From: CAYUYV01 sp050331455
GTDB lineage: Bacteria; Pseudomonadota; Alphaproteobacteria; JAJFIK01
Direction of reading: 5' to 3'
DNA: 64,000 nt
Assembly (NCBI GenBank): GCA_050331455.1
Contig: JBHJGV010000004.1
Location: 153,226 to 217,225 of the forward strand
Shown here: positions 10,286 to 19,867 of the stretch, piece after piece
How positions within the stretch are numbered: position 1 is the first letter of the stretch
How the letters are laid out: every line of letters starts with the position of its first letter
Notes under the pieces: generated by a model
Told to the model about the DNA's origin: nothing
The model's input: the letters and a program-made list of their open reading frames with translations, nothing else
Database searches by the model: none
Translations under genes and position numbers: made by a program

Positions 10286-11041
10286 ATGCGTCCTTCAGGC
10301 CGCGCCCTTGACGCCATGCGGGCCGTCAGTTTCGAGCCGGGCTTTGCCAAGCATGCCGAAGGCTCCTGTCTTGTGCGCTTCGGGGACACCCATGTGCTGT
10401 GCACCGCCACGGTCGAGGACCGCGTGCCGCCCTGGCTGAAAAACGGCGGCAAAGGCTGGGTTACGGCCGAATATGGCATGCTGCCCCGCTCCACGGGCGA
10501 GCGCTCCCAGCGCGAGGCCGCCCGCGGAAAACAGTCCGGACGCACCCAGGAAATCCAGCGCCTGATCGGCCGCTCCCTGCGGGCCGTGACCGATCTCGTG
10601 CGCCTCGGCGAGCGCCAGATCACCATCGACTGCGACGTGCTGCAGGCTGACGGCGGCACGCGGACAGCCTCAGTGACCGGCGCCTGGATCGCCCTGCGCC
10701 AGGCGCTTCAGTGGATGTATGAGCGCGAGATGATCAACAATATTCCGCTCAAGGATCAGGTGACGGCGGTGTCCTGCGGCCTCTATCGGGGCATGGGGGT
10801 CCTGGACCTCGACTATGCCGAGGACTCGGAGGCCGAAACGGACGCCAATTTCGTGCTGACCGGCAAGGGCGGTATCGTCGAAATTCAGGCCACGGCGGAA
10901 ACGGACCCCATGACCGCCGAGCAGTATGAAGGGCTGATGGTCCTGGCCCGTAAGGGCTGCGGTGAGCTGGCGGTCCTGCAACAAAAGGCGCTGGGCCTCG
11001 CGCCGGCTGCCGCTCCGGCCGCGGCGGCACCGGGCGCGTAA
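10286..11041 (+). CDS. rph: Ribonuclease PH
   Basis: Phosphorolytic 3'-5' exoribonuclease that trims tRNA 3' ends. Family landmarks are visible: [11 protein letters not shown] at the N-terminus, [35 protein letters not shown], and the catalytic-core segment [18 protein letters not shown]. At 251 residues it is slightly longer than the usual 237-240 because of an Ala/Pro-rich tail. The ATG at 10286 has GGAGG upstream. It is followed after 38 bp by rdgB and then hemW, a gene order common in alphaproteobacteria, and probably forms one operon. Confidence 0.97.
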   Translation: MRPSGRALDAMRAVSFEPGFAKHAEGSCLVRFGDTHVLCTATVEDRVPPWLKNGGKGWVTAEYGMLPRSTGERSQREAARGKQSGRTQEIQRLIGRSLRAVTDLVRLGERQITIDCDVLQADGGTRTASVTGAWIALRQALQWMYEREMINNIPLKDQVTAVSCGLYRGMGVLDLDYAEDSEAETDANFVLTGKGGIVEIQATAETDPMTAEQYEGLMVLARKGCGELAVLQQKALGLAPAAAPAAAAPGA

Positions 11042-11079
11042 GCGACGCGCACAGACGACCCATTCAAGGGGACCAACCC

Positions 11080-11706
11080 ATGACGCAAGCGCGCGCACAC
11101 CGCCGGTTCCAGGGCCAACGTCTCGTGCTCGCGACGCACAATCCGGGCAAGGTTGTGGAGATCGGCGACCTGTTGCGCCCCTTTGGACTTGAGGTCGTGT
11201 CCGCGGGCGATTTGGGGCTTCCGGAACCGGAAGAAACCGGCACCACCTTCCAGGCCAATGCGGCGTTGAAGGCCCACGCCGCGGCCCAGGCTGCCGACTG
11301 TCCGGCCCTGGCCGACGACTCGGGCCTCAGCGTCGCCGCCTTGGACGGTGCGCCGGGCATTTATTCGGCCCGTTGGGCCGGGCCGGAAAAGGATTTCGTT
11401 GCCGCCATGGCCCGGGTACAGGCCGAACTGGGGCAGCGGGCCACGGCCGGCAACACGGACCGGTCCGCCGAGTTCGTCTGCGCCCTGACCCTGGCTTGGC
11501 CGGACGGCCATGCGGAGACCTTCGAAGGACGGATCGGCGGCACGCTGGTCTGGCCGCCCCGGGGCACGCGCGGGTTCGGGTATGATTCCATGTTTCAAGC
11601 TCAAGGCCAGGACATCACCTTTGGCGAGATGGATCCCGATGCCAAGCACGCCATGAGCCACCGGGCCGTGGCCTTCCGGAAATTGATTGATGCCTGTTTC
11701 CGCTGA
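11080..11706 (+). CDS. rdgB: XTP/dITP diphosphatase (RdgB/HAM1)
   Basis: Hydrolyses non-canonical purine triphosphates (dITP, XTP) to monophosphates, keeping them out of DNA and RNA. A 208-residue protein with the substrate-binding opening [14 protein letters not shown], the metal/catalytic region [37 protein letters not shown] and the C-terminal [18 protein letters not shown] precedes the ATG. Its last 17 bp overlap the start of hemW, indicating translational coupling. Confidence 0.97.
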   Translation: MTQARAHRRFQGQRLVLATHNPGKVVEIGDLLRPFGLEVVSAGDLGLPEPEETGTTFQANAALKAHAAAQAADCPALADDSGLSVAALDGAPGIYSARWAGPEKDFVAAMARVQAELGQRATAGNTDRSAEFVCALTLAWPDGHAETFEGRIGGTLVWPPRGTRGFGYDSMFQAQGQDITFGEMDPDAKHAMSHRAVAFRKLIDACFR

Positions 11707-12856
11707 CGCCGGGACCGGGGCCGACGGCGGCTTTGGGCTCTATGTGCATTGGCCCTTCTGCGCCGCGAAATGCCCCTATTGCGATTTCAATTCCCACGTC
11801 CGCCGCGGCCTCGAGGGCGAGCCCTATGGTTCGGCCCTGGTGCGGGAGATGGAACACATGCGGGCCCGTACCGGCCCGCGCCGCCTGGACAGCGTGTTTT
11901 TCGGCGGCGGGACCCCATCCCTCATGGCGCCGCGCCTCGTTACGGATGTGATCGACGCGGCCGAGCGGCTCTGGGGCCTGCATGATGGTGCGGAGATCAC
12001 TTTGGAGGCCAACCCAACCAGTACGGATGCGGAGCGCTTCGCCGGGTACCGCACGGCCGGAGTCAACCGGGTGTCGATCGGCGTCCAGGCCCTGAACGAT
12101 ACGGATCTGAAAGTCTTGGGGCGCCTGCACAGCGTGGACGAGGCCCGCGCCGCCATCGAGACGGCCCGCGCCGCCTTCCCCCGCCTGTCCTTCGACCTGA
12201 TCTATGCCCGGCCCGGCCAGAGCGTTGCCGGGTGGTCCGAAGAACTGCGCCAAGCCATTGATCTCGCTGCGGATCACCTCTCCCTTTACCAGCTCACCAT
12301 CGAGCCCGGCACGCCGTTTTACGACCTGCACGCCCGCGGTCACCTCAAGACGCCGGATGATGATCTGGCAGCGGATCTTTACGAGGCGACGGGCGAGATC
12401 TGCCGGGCCGCCGGCCTTGACGCCTATGAGGTCTCGAACCATGCCCGGTCCGGTGCCGAGAGCCGCCACAATCTCGTCTATTGGCGCTATGGGGACTATG
12501 TGGGCGTGGGCCCCGGCGCCCATGGCCGGATCACGCTGGAAGGTGGGCGCGTCGCCACCGAGACCATCCGCTCGCCCGAAGCCTGGCGCAGCGCCGTGGA
12601 GGCGGACGGACACGGCGTGACGACAGTGGACGCGCTTTCAGCGACAGACCAGGCATCGGAGTATCTGGTCATGGGTCTGCGCCTCAGGGAGGGCATTTCC
12701 CTGAGCCGGTTTGCCCGGCTCGCAGGCCGACCCATGGACGAGAAAACCCTTGAAGACCTGGTGGCCGATGACCTCGTAGCGGTGGCCAGGGACCGGCTGA
12801 CCGTCACCGGACGGGGGCGCCCGGTCCTCAATGCGGTTATTGCCGCCCTCGCCTGA
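11690..12856 (+). CDS. hemW: Radical SAM heme chaperone HemW
   Basis: HemN-like radical SAM protein that binds heme and is thought to deliver it to respiratory proteins; it is not a coproporphyrinogen oxidase. The radical SAM cluster motif [13 protein letters not shown] is present near residue 24. It lacks the extra cysteine that HemN places just after this motif, which supports HemW. Also visible are [17 protein letters not shown] and [10 protein letters not shown]. About 388 residues, normal length. The start is the ATG at 11690, overlapping rdgB by 17 bp. Confidence 0.95.
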   Translation: MPVSADAGTGADGGFGLYVHWPFCAAKCPYCDFNSHVRRGLEGEPYGSALVREMEHMRARTGPRRLDSVFFGGGTPSLMAPRLVTDVIDAAERLWGLHDGAEITLEANPTSTDAERFAGYRTAGVNRVSIGVQALNDTDLKVLGRLHSVDEARAAIETARAAFPRLSFDLIYARPGQSVAGWSEELRQAIDLAADHLSLYQLTIEPGTPFYDLHARGHLKTPDDDLAADLYEATGEICRAAGLDAYEVSNHARSGAESRHNLVYWRYGDYVGVGPGAHGRITLEGGRVATETIRSPEAWRSAVEADGHGVTTVDALSATDQASEYLVMGLRLREGISLSRFARLAGRPMDEKTLEDLVADDLVAVARDRLTVTGRGRPVLNAVIAALA

Positions 12857-12892
12857 CTTTGCCGCCAACGGAACCCTCTTGGGTCTGCCCAG

Positions 12893-14269
12893 TCACATCC
12901 AGGAGCGGGCCTTCACGTCGTGGCGTTCGGCCAACACCCGCCGCATATCGGCGATGAACACCTGGCGGATGCCATGGGGGCAGCCCTTGAAGACGACATG
13001 GTCGCCGGTCCGGTCCCAAACGGGATGGGACGGATGGAACGAGGCACCGGACCGGGTTGTGCCGGCCCCCATCCGCATGCGAACGACCTGGTGATCGACG
13101 CCGCGTTTGAGATCCACAAGGCGAATGAGACCGGTGCCGTCCCCGGTCGACAGGCTGTCGTCCGGGTCCGAGTCCGCCAGCAACACCCGGTCATCCGGCC
13201 CCAGGGTCGGGCGGCCGGATCCGATCAGGTCGGGCGCCAGAAACCGCCGCTGGGCACCGTCGAACCGCACGCTTGTGAAGCGTGGCACACTGAGCCTCGA
13301 CTGATATGCCGGGTCGATCCCGATCCGATCCCGGACCAGGCGGGAGGATGCGCCCAGAAATCCGTCCAGCGCACGCAACACGGGATCGCCGCGTCGGGAC
13401 AGACTGGTTGTCACGATGTGCTCGCCGTCCCGGGCCCAAGCGGCAAAGCCGTTTCCGCCGGGCCAGTGCCGCGCATCCAGAGCCACGCGGATGTTCCGGC
13501 CGTCGGTATCGAACGTCACGAGAACGGGATCGTCCGGGACTGCGCGCGGCCCGGATGGCAGCCAGCGCATGACGAACAGAATGCGGGTCTGCTGGGGGTT
13601 CCATTGGGCGTGCGCACCATAAAATCCGCCGGCCTTGCCTCGGTATCGCGCAAACACGTCCGGTGCAGCCGAGGCGACATCGGCGAAGGAGACCAGCACG
13701 CCCGTCCGGCCGGTCTGATGATCCGTGCCGAACACACCATCCTCGGCGCTGGCGCCGTCCTGGCGCAGACCCTCAAGCTTGGGCACCACAACGCCGTGCC
13801 CCGGTTGAACCAGGGTCATGCGCCGCAGACAGGGGGTAATGCTGTAGCGCCCGTCTGGCGAGACCATATAGACCGGGCCGTCGAGTCGCACGGACCGATC
13901 GATCAGGGGATCGACATGGAGGCCGAAGGGCATCCATGTCTTCAGGTCCATATCGTTGAAAAACAGGTCCCGATCACTGGCGCCCCATTGGACCTGCGCA
14001 CCCAGATCCTGGTCCCAGGCTGCCGTGATGGCCCGGAAGACTCGCTCACCGGTCTCCAGATCGATGACATCGACGGCCGCCTTGGTGCCCGGCGCCGGCC
14101 GGCGCCATTGGAACGGCAGGGTGGTCACGGCAAGATAGCGCCCGGAAGGACTGGTCGGGCAGGTGTCGAAAAAGCGATGGACCGCGGGCTCGCGGTGGGG
14201 CGTGACCCGGTAGACGGGCACGGTTGGATCATAGTCCGCATAAAGATTGGCCGCGCGAAACAACTGCAT
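12893..14269 (-). CDS. Oligogalacturonate-lyase-like beta-propeller protein
   Basis: A 458-residue protein with repeated WD40/TolB-like blade segments. The N-terminal stretch VHRFFDTCPTSPSGRYLAVT closely resembles the opening of oligogalacturonate-lyase-type propellers, and later blades read MVSPDGRYSIT, HAQWNPQQTRILFV, WARDGEHIVTT and HPVWDRTGDHVVF. No signal peptide is apparent, so it is probably cytoplasmic. Start ATG at 14269 with GGGGATGCC upstream; a longer frame begins 27 bp earlier. No other pectin-catabolism gene is nearby, so the true substrate is uncertain. It converges with hemW (36-bp gap). Confidence 0.65.
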   Translation of the reverse strand: MQLFRAANLYADYDPTVPVYRVTPHREPAVHRFFDTCPTSPSGRYLAVTTLPFQWRRPAPGTKAAVDVIDLETGERVFRAITAAWDQDLGAQVQWGASDRDLFFNDMDLKTWMPFGLHVDPLIDRSVRLDGPVYMVSPDGRYSITPCLRRMTLVQPGHGVVVPKLEGLRQDGASAEDGVFGTDHQTGRTGVLVSFADVASAAPDVFARYRGKAGGFYGAHAQWNPQQTRILFVMRWLPSGPRAVPDDPVLVTFDTDGRNIRVALDARHWPGGNGFAAWARDGEHIVTTSLSRRGDPVLRALDGFLGASSRLVRDRIGIDPAYQSRLSVPRFTSVRFDGAQRRFLAPDLIGSGRPTLGPDDRVLLADSDPDDSLSTGDGTGLIRLVDLKRGVDHQVVRMRMGAGTTRSGASFHPSHPVWDRTGDHVVFKGCPHGIRQVFIADMRRVLAERHDVKARSWM

Positions 14270-14570
14270 GGCATCCCCGTGACCGGGTGTGCCCATGGTC
14301 CCAAGCCGCAGGACTGCACGCTCATGTGCGGCATTTGAGCCGACGGGCCGTCAAGAACAGGAATTGTCCCTTCGACATGTTTCCTTGCACATGTCCTGAA
14401 CGTTTCGTGAAAAACTGAGGCGAACCATTGAACCGACGACCGAGAAGGCGGTCGCCAAAAGCCCTGCATTCCGAAACGCATAAATTTGTTTTTTCGCAGA
14501 AAGGTATAACGCCCGCGCCCAATTGCGCATTACCATTTCGACATCCGGATCCAAGAGGACTGCATCGCCC

Positions 14571-14897
14571 ATGACCTCACAGCAATTCATTCGGTTTCTG
14601 GTGGGCCATGCTCTGCTCGGCTTCGCCATCGCCGTCGTATTCATCGGCATGTTGCTGATTTCGGACGCCGCCAATCTTCGCACACTGACCTTCAAGTCCG
14701 ATATCGGCCTGCTGGCCCTCGGCATCCTCACATTGCTCATGGGACAGACTTTCGCCAGCGTTCAGATGGGTGTCGCCCTTTGGCTGGCTGCGCGCGAGGA
14801 CAAGGTCGACGGGCCAGGCGGCGGCACCCGCCTGCCCGCCGGCCTGGACCACTGGCTCATGGAACCGGCCCGGGCCAGTGTCCGCTCCCGGCGCTAG
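14571..14897 (+). CDS. Small membrane protein of unknown function
   Basis: A 108-residue protein with two clear hydrophobic helices (about residues 8-30, FLVGHALLGFAIAVVFIGMLLI, and 44-72, IGLLALGILTLLMGQTFASVQMGVALWLAA) and a polar C-terminus. The ATG at 14571 has AAGAGGA about 10 nt upstream. I do not recognise a family. It is transcribed away from the propeller gene, with a 301-bp intergenic stretch (14270-14570) between them that holds no other gene I can support. It converges with the SDR gene. Confidence 0.6.
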   Translation: MTSQQFIRFLVGHALLGFAIAVVFIGMLLISDAANLRTLTFKSDIGLLALGILTLLMGQTFASVQMGVALWLAAREDKVDGPGGGTRLPAGLDHWLMEPARASVRSRR

Positions 14898-14909
14898 TGG
14901 TTCGGCCGT

Positions 14910-15944
14910 TCAGCCGACATTATGGACGGCCTTGATCCACGGTCCGTAGGCGGAGTCGCCGAGAAGGCTGACCTGGGTTTGCGCACAGACCTTGTTGATG
15001 GGCTCCTGGGGGCGATAGGCCGGGTGTACCGCGCGGCGCAGCGGGCGCTGACCGTGGGGCATCGCAATGATGTCGGCAATGGCCCGCGGCACATCCATCG
15101 GGTCCGTCGTTCCGCCGCCGGAGCGCTGGCCCAGCCCCGCGGTGAGGTCCGGGTAAGCCTCCAGAAGCGCAGGATCCAGCCGATCCTTGAGCGCGAGCGC
15201 ATTTGTATTGCTGTTGCGCCAGATATTGGTGGGATAGCCGCCGGGCTGAATGATGGTCACCTCGATGCCGTGGGGAACGAGTTCGTAGGCCAATTGTTCA
15301 CTCATGGCCTCAAGGGCGAATTTGGTCGCCGAATACTGGCCAAAGCCCGGGATCATGACCCGCCCCAACTGGGACGAGATTTGAAAAATCTGTCCTTTCT
15401 TCGCGGCCCGCATGGCCGGCAGAACCGCCCGCGCCATGCGGTGACAGCCCATCACATTGGTCTCGAAGATCAGATTGGTGGCGGCCATGTCCTGGATCTC
15501 CACAGGACCCGGTACGGAAACACCCGCATTGTTCACCAGGACGTCCAAGGTGCCGCCGGTGGCCTTGAGCGCGGTCTCGACGCCCGCCGCCACCTGATCG
15601 TCAGACAAGACATCGATCTCGATAACCTCGATTGCGAGCTTTTCCTCGGAGGCCAGATCGCGCAGCGCTTGCGCTTCCGGGCGGGGCAGATTGCGCATCG
15701 TCGCGAAGACCCGCGCGCCCTGGCGGGCATAGTATTCCGCGCCGAGCCGGCCGAAGCCGGACGAGGTTCCGGTGATCAGGATCGACAGGCCCGACAGATC
15801 CGGCGCTTTGGCCGCGTCTGAAGATGCGGCATTCGCGGTCTCCTCGGTCGCAAAGGCCGGTCCCGCAGCCGCAAGGCTTGCCGCCCCCGCCATCAGCGCC
15901 CGGCGCGACACGGCGGGCTTGTTCTGGTTCGTGCGTTCATTCAT
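14910..15944 (-). CDS. Tat-exported short-chain dehydrogenase/reductase
   Basis: A 344-residue NAD(P)-dependent classical SDR. An N-terminal twin-arginine signal is visible: SRRALMAGAASLAAAGPAFA with Arg14-Arg15, an Ala-rich hydrophobic core and an Ala-x-Ala-like end. A Thr/Ala linker leads to the Rossmann motif TGTSSGFG. The structural NNAG, the catalytic Ser (ISSQLG) and YSATK are all intact. It is odd for an SDR to be exported, because NAD(P)H is scarce in the periplasm; Tat export would allow folding with bound cofactor first. GGGAGGA lies before the ATG. Single gene, no operon partners. Confidence 0.88.
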   Translation of the reverse strand: MNERTNQNKPAVSRRALMAGAASLAAAGPAFATEETANAASSDAAKAPDLSGLSILITGTSSGFGRLGAEYYARQGARVFATMRNLPRPEAQALRDLASEEKLAIEVIEIDVLSDDQVAAGVETALKATGGTLDVLVNNAGVSVPGPVEIQDMAATNLIFETNVMGCHRMARAVLPAMRAAKKGQIFQISSQLGRVMIPGFGQYSATKFALEAMSEQLAYELVPHGIEVTIIQPGGYPTNIWRNSNTNALALKDRLDPALLEAYPDLTAGLGQRSGGGTTDPMDVPRAIADIIAMPHGQRPLRRAVHPAYRPQEPINKVCAQTQVSLLGDSAYGPWIKAVHNVG

Positions 15945-16030
15945 TGGACGTCCTCCCTGTTGGGGCAGCCGACCGGACGGCTCGGCCTCCCCGCATCATA
16001 CATGAGCCTGGATGCGCGGGTCTACGAGGC

Positions 16031-16453
16031 TCAGTCGGGGCGGGTGACGATGAAGGTCCCGATACCGATCATGGCGACCGCCATGATCACGGCGGTGGCC
16101 GGAATGGGGTCGGTCACGGTCCAGAAAATGCCATAGCTGGCTGCCAGGGCAATCACGGCCAGGACCTTGGCCCGGCGCGGTATGGCGCCGCGCTCTCGCC
16201 AGGCCGTCAGAACGGGCCCGAAACGCGGATGGGTGATCAGCCAGTGCTCCAGGCGCGGCGAGGCGCGGGTGAAACAGGCGGCCGCGAGGATCAAAAACGG
16301 CGTAGTCGGCAAAAGCGGCAAAACAACGCCGGCGGCCGCGAGACCGACAAACACCCAGCCCGCCGCGGCGAACAGCGCCCGGGCCAAGGGACCACGGCGC
16401 GGCGCAGGGTCCGTTTTCGAGTCCTCGTGGGGCCGGTCTTGGCCATCGTCCAT
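16031..16453 (-). CDS. DUF454 (YbaN-family) inner-membrane protein
   Basis: A 140-residue protein with the YbaN/DUF454 signature: GVVLPLLPTTPFLILAAACF followed by RASPRLEHWLITHPRFGPVL. Three to four hydrophobic helices. The ATG at 16453 has GGGAGGA upstream; an in-frame start 21 bp earlier is less likely. Function of the family is unknown. It is divergent from the second NnrU gene, sharing a 74-bp intergenic region. Confidence 0.85.
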   Translation of the reverse strand: MDDGQDRPHEDSKTDPAPRRGPLARALFAAAGWVFVGLAAAGVVLPLLPTTPFLILAAACFTRASPRLEHWLITHPRFGPVLTAWRERGAIPRRAKVLAVIALAASYGIFWTVTDPIPATAVIMAVAMIGIGTFIVTRPD

Positions 16454-16527
16454 GGGGCTTCCTCCCGACCGCAATTCGCGTCACACCTATCCCATTCCTG
16501 GGCGCGACACGACGGAAGGATCGTGAC

Positions 16528-17205
16528 ATGGAGCGGTTTCTCATGGTCCTCGGCGTGTTTCTGGCGGCCCATATGCTACCGACCCTGCCTCCGGTCCGCC
16601 GGACCCTCGCAGCACGCCTTGGGGAACGGGCCTATCTGATCCTCTATTCGGGGCTGTCTCTGGCCCTGCTCGTGTGGCTGCTATGGGAGGCGGCCCGAGC
16701 CCCCGTGGTGCCCCTGTGGACGGCGCCGGCCTGGACCGCCCTTGTCCCCCTCATCGCCATGGTGCCGGCTTTTGTGCTGATTTGTGCGGGGCTTGCGGAG
16801 CCCAACCCGCTATCGGTCAGTCTGGGCAGCGGTGCCTTCGACCCGGCCCGGCCGGGCATTCTTGGCCTGACCCGTCATCCGGTGCTGTGGGGCTTCGGCC
16901 TGTGGAGCCTCAGCCATATCCCCGTGAACGGAGCACTCGTGCATCTGATCCTGTTCGCAGGCTTCGGGCTCTTTGCCTTTGGCGGCATGGCTCTGGTGGA
17001 CGCCAAGCGAAAGCGCGCCATGGGCCATTCGCCATGGCGCGCGCTCGATCGGGACCGGCATGTGACGGGCGCTGACTGGCGGGATCGCCTCCTGACCCGC
17101 CGAACGGTGACGGGCGGTGCGGCCGGCCTCGCGGCTTATCTCGTGGTCCTGATCCACACCCATGGCGCCTGGATCGGGGTTGACCCCCTCGCCATGCTGG
17201 GCTGA
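16528..17205 (+). CDS. NnrU-family membrane protein (copy 2)
   Basis: A 225-residue membrane protein of the same family as the gene at 6995. Shared segments include an N-terminal helix with a conserved His (FLAAHMLPTLPPVR), LTRHPVLWGFGLWSLSHIPVNG and VDAKRKRAMG. The C-terminal half is divergent and ends in a short membrane helix. GGAAGGATCGTGAC precedes the ATG. It is followed immediately by a decayed MATE fragment. The family is probably membrane-bound and may act in nitrogen-oxide or carotenoid/isoprenoid metabolism elsewhere; no such context is present here. Confidence 0.85.
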   Translation: MERFLMVLGVFLAAHMLPTLPPVRRTLAARLGERAYLILYSGLSLALLVWLLWEAARAPVVPLWTAPAWTALVPLIAMVPAFVLICAGLAEPNPLSVSLGSGAFDPARPGILGLTRHPVLWGFGLWSLSHIPVNGALVHLILFAGFGLFAFGGMALVDAKRKRAMGHSPWRALDRDRHVTGADWRDRLLTRRTVTGGAAGLAAYLVVLIHTHGAWIGVDPLAMLG

Positions 17206-17341
17206 TCCGCCATGTCCGAGGGCCTGATTGCCCGGCTTTTTCTTTCGGCTTTCAAGGTCGGCCAGACATCGCTTGCGATCATGGTGTCATTGATCAGCGC
17301 CGCAATCATCCCATCGAGGCCCGCAAGCCAGATCGATAGGT

Positions 17342-17539
17342 ATGACCAAGGCGGCCGGGGTGAGCTATTGGGTCATCGGGTTTCCCGTAGCGGCCTGGCT
17401 GGGTCTCGCCTCGCCGTTGGGGGCCCTGGGTGTGTAGTGGGGACTCCTCGCGGTTTTGGCGCGTGCCGCCGTGCTGGTTGCCCTGCGCCTGTGGCGCATG
17501 ACACAGGACGAGCAATCCACTACCGTGGTAAGGATCTAG
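17342..17539 (+). pseudogene. Remnant of a MATE efflux transporter (3' end only)
   Basis: Reading from 17342 gives [17 protein letters not shown], then ASPLGALGV, an in-frame TAG at 17435, and [21 protein letters not shown] up to a second stop at 17537. This is the last part of a MATE/NorM transporter, where GVWWGL is conserved; the TAG replaces the first Trp (TGG to TAG). Upstream, 17300-17341 resembles the preceding RG-(x)-DTR-x-PM element, but the frame breaks and the rest of the gene is gone. The intact MATE gene at 21449 is a different sequence. Nothing else convincing is present in 17206-17622. Confidence 0.6.
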
Positions 17540-17622
17540 ACCTTTCCGAAGGCATTCTGCGGCTTGAACGGACCCGCCCTGATTGCAGGTCGGCCGTTTG
17601 GAGGCATGGTGGGACTTGCGTG

Positions 17623-19863
17623 ATGGCACAGACACAAACCGACAGACGCTTCTCGGACGACCGGGACATCCAGGAACAGCTCATCCGGCTCGAAGAGCCG
17701 GGGCCGGAAAGCCTGAAGGAAACGGCCGCGCGCAAAGAAGCCAACGGCCTGCACATGTTGATCGGCCTCGCCATGAGCAGCGGGCTGATGGCCGCGCTGA
17801 TTTCCATCCCTCTGGCCATCGGCTGGCTGGTCCTCAATCTTGCCATCGGCATCGTCGTGATCCGCACGGCCCGGGCCACAAGCCGGCAGGAGTGCCCAAG
17901 TCCGCACAGGATGGCCCTGTTCTATGGGATCCTTGCCATATCGTCACTGGCCAACTGTTCCGCTGCCTTCATTTTTTATTTTCTGATGGAGCACAGCGGC
18001 GCCCTCGCCGCCTTCGGCTATCTCAACGGCGTTTTGGTTTATATCATTGTCAATTATTCCGCATCGGCCTTCTTGATGGCCTTCGTTTCCATCCCGTTCG
18101 TTGCCACGCTGATCATCCTGCCGCTTATTGCCCTTGCCACGCCTCCGGGCCCCGATGCCGCCGACCTCGTTTTCTGTGTGTCGGGACTGGGATCGGCATT
18201 GAGCTTCCTGGTGGCCTCGCAGATCGCCCTGCGCTTCAACGCCATGCTCAATACCTCGATCAAAGAGACCGAAGCGGAACGTCAGATGGCCGACGAGGCC
18301 CTGACCCGGCTGTCCGATGCCCTGGGCGAGACCGGCATGGGCCTTTACGATTTCGATGTGAACGCCAACAGCATCCGCCTGTCGGACTTTGCCCAAACGG
18401 TGCTCGGCCCCACGGACGAGATGGCCATGGAAACGCTGCGCTATCCCACGCGCCGCCATGTCCACCCGGACGACGCCGATGCGCTGCTCACCCAGATCCG
18501 GAAAGTGCGCGCCGGCCAGCAGTCCGTTTTCGATGCCACCTACCGCATTCAGGATGTCGACCGCGAGGGCCGCATCCGGTGGATGCGATCCCGTGGCATT
18601 GCCCGGTACAATCCAGACGGTTCGATGAGCCGGTTCATCGGGAGTTTGACCGATGTCACCCAGGAAATCTGGATGCAGGCCCATCTGGAGGAAGCGCGCA
18701 AGGCCGCCGAATCCGCGAGCGCCGGAAAATCCGCGTTCCTTGCGACCATGAGCCATGAAATCCGCACACCCATGAATGGCGTCTTGGGCATGGCCCAGGC
18801 CTTGGGGCAGACCCGGCTCGACCCGACCCAGCGGGACATGGTGGACGTCATCAGTGAATGCGGGGGCTCTTTGCTCAGCATTCTCAATGATGTGCTCGAT
18901 ATTTCGAAAATCGAGTCCGGCCGCATGACCCTTTCGCCCGTGGAGGATAATCTGCGCGACGTGGTCACGGGCGTGCTCCAGCTTTGGGAACCAAGTGCCC
19001 AGGACAAGGGTCTGACCCTTGATGCGACGCTGCCGGACGATCTACCCCCTGGCCTGACCTTCGACCCGGTCCGGGTGCGCCAGTGCCTGTCCAATCTCGT
19101 TTCCAACGCGGTGAAATTTACCGAGCGGGGCTCCATTAGCGTCGATCTGACCCTGGACCGGACCACGACGGGCCCGCACGCCGTCACGATCACCGTGACC
19201 GATACGGGCATGGGCATACCGGAGCACGCTCAAGAAAAGCTCTTCGCCCCGTTTGTTCAGGCGGATACATCCACCGCCCGGCACCAGGGCGGCACGGGCC
19301 TCGGACTGTCGATCAGCCGCAGCTTGGCCCGCCTGATGGGCGGTGATCTGACCGTCGCGAGCACGCCAGGCCACGGATCGGTCTTTACCCTGCGCTTTGC
19401 CGTCGATGCGGCCCGGTCAGGCGATGACTCCCGGAAGACCGCTGCGCTGGACCCGACAATCCAATCCAACAAAAGCGATGACGTTTTCGCAATCAAGGAC
19501 ATCAAGGTCCTGGTCGTGGACGACAATGACACAAATCGGCAGGTCGCCCATCTGTTCCTGGATTTTCTCGGCGCACGGATCACCGATGCGGCCGACGGGC
19601 AGGAGGCCCTCGACGCCCTTGAGCGGGAGGCTTTCGACCTGGTCCTGTTGGACATGCATATGCCGATCATGGACGGGGCGCAGACCCTGCGCCGGATGCG
19701 GGACGGTGAAGCGTCCTGGTCCGATGTTCCGGTCATTGCCCTGACCGCCGACGCCATGGTGGGGGATCGGGAACGCTGTCTGAGCCTGGGTGCCGACGGT
19801 TACGTGGCCAAACCCATCGAGCTTGCCGATCTGCAAGCGGAAATCACTCGGGTGATGGCGTGA
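17623..19863 (+). CDS. Hybrid sensor histidine kinase with PAS domain and receiver
   Basis: A 746-residue membrane histidine kinase. About five or six hydrophobic segments lie in residues 40-210, then a PAS/PAC sensor region ([12 protein letters not shown] through [15 protein letters not shown]). The kinase core follows: H-box [15 protein letters not shown] with phospho-His about 378, N-box [11 protein letters not shown]-boxes DTGMGIP and [12 protein letters not shown]-terminal receiver has its phospho-acceptor Asp about 677 (LVLLDMHMP) and a switch Lys (GYVAKPI). No HPt domain or separate response regulator is adjacent. The start at 17623 avoids upstream MATE-remnant sequence in the same open frame. 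It converges with the monooxygenase gene, 4 bp between stops. Confidence 0.92.
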   Translation: MAQTQTDRRFSDDRDIQEQLIRLEEPGPESLKETAARKEANGLHMLIGLAMSSGLMAALISIPLAIGWLVLNLAIGIVVIRTARATSRQECPSPHRMALFYGILAISSLANCSAAFIFYFLMEHSGALAAFGYLNGVLVYIIVNYSASAFLMAFVSIPFVATLIILPLIALATPPGPDAADLVFCVSGLGSALSFLVASQIALRFNAMLNTSIKETEAERQMADEALTRLSDALGETGMGLYDFDVNANSIRLSDFAQTVLGPTDEMAMETLRYPTRRHVHPDDADALLTQIRKVRAGQQSVFDATYRIQDVDREGRIRWMRSRGIARYNPDGSMSRFIGSLTDVTQEIWMQAHLEEARKAAESASAGKSAFLATMSHEIRTPMNGVLGMAQALGQTRLDPTQRDMVDVISECGGSLLSILNDVLDISKIESGRMTLSPVEDNLRDVVTGVLQLWEPSAQDKGLTLDATLPDDLPPGLTFDPVRVRQCLSNLVSNAVKFTERGSISVDLTLDRTTTGPHAVTITVTDTGMGIPEHAQEKLFAPFVQADTSTARHQGGTGLGLSISRSLARLMGGDLTVASTPGHGSVFTLRFAVDAARSGDDSRKTAALDPTIQSNKSDDVFAIKDIKVLVVDDNDTNRQVAHLFLDFLGARITDAADGQEALDALEREAFDLVLLDMHMPIMDGAQTLRRMRDGEASWSDVPVIALTADAMVGDRERCLSLGADGYVAKPIELADLQAEITRVMA

Positions 19864-19867
19864 CGCC

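Noticed and set aside
12920..14338. 472-codon plus-strand frame
   Set aside because: Shadow of the propeller gene; the minus-strand protein shows repeated blade motifs.
17212..17622. N-terminal extension of the histidine kinase
   Set aside because: The frame is open by chance through a MATE remnant. The sequence has no kinase-family similarity, and ATG at 17623 begins the membrane-sensor part.
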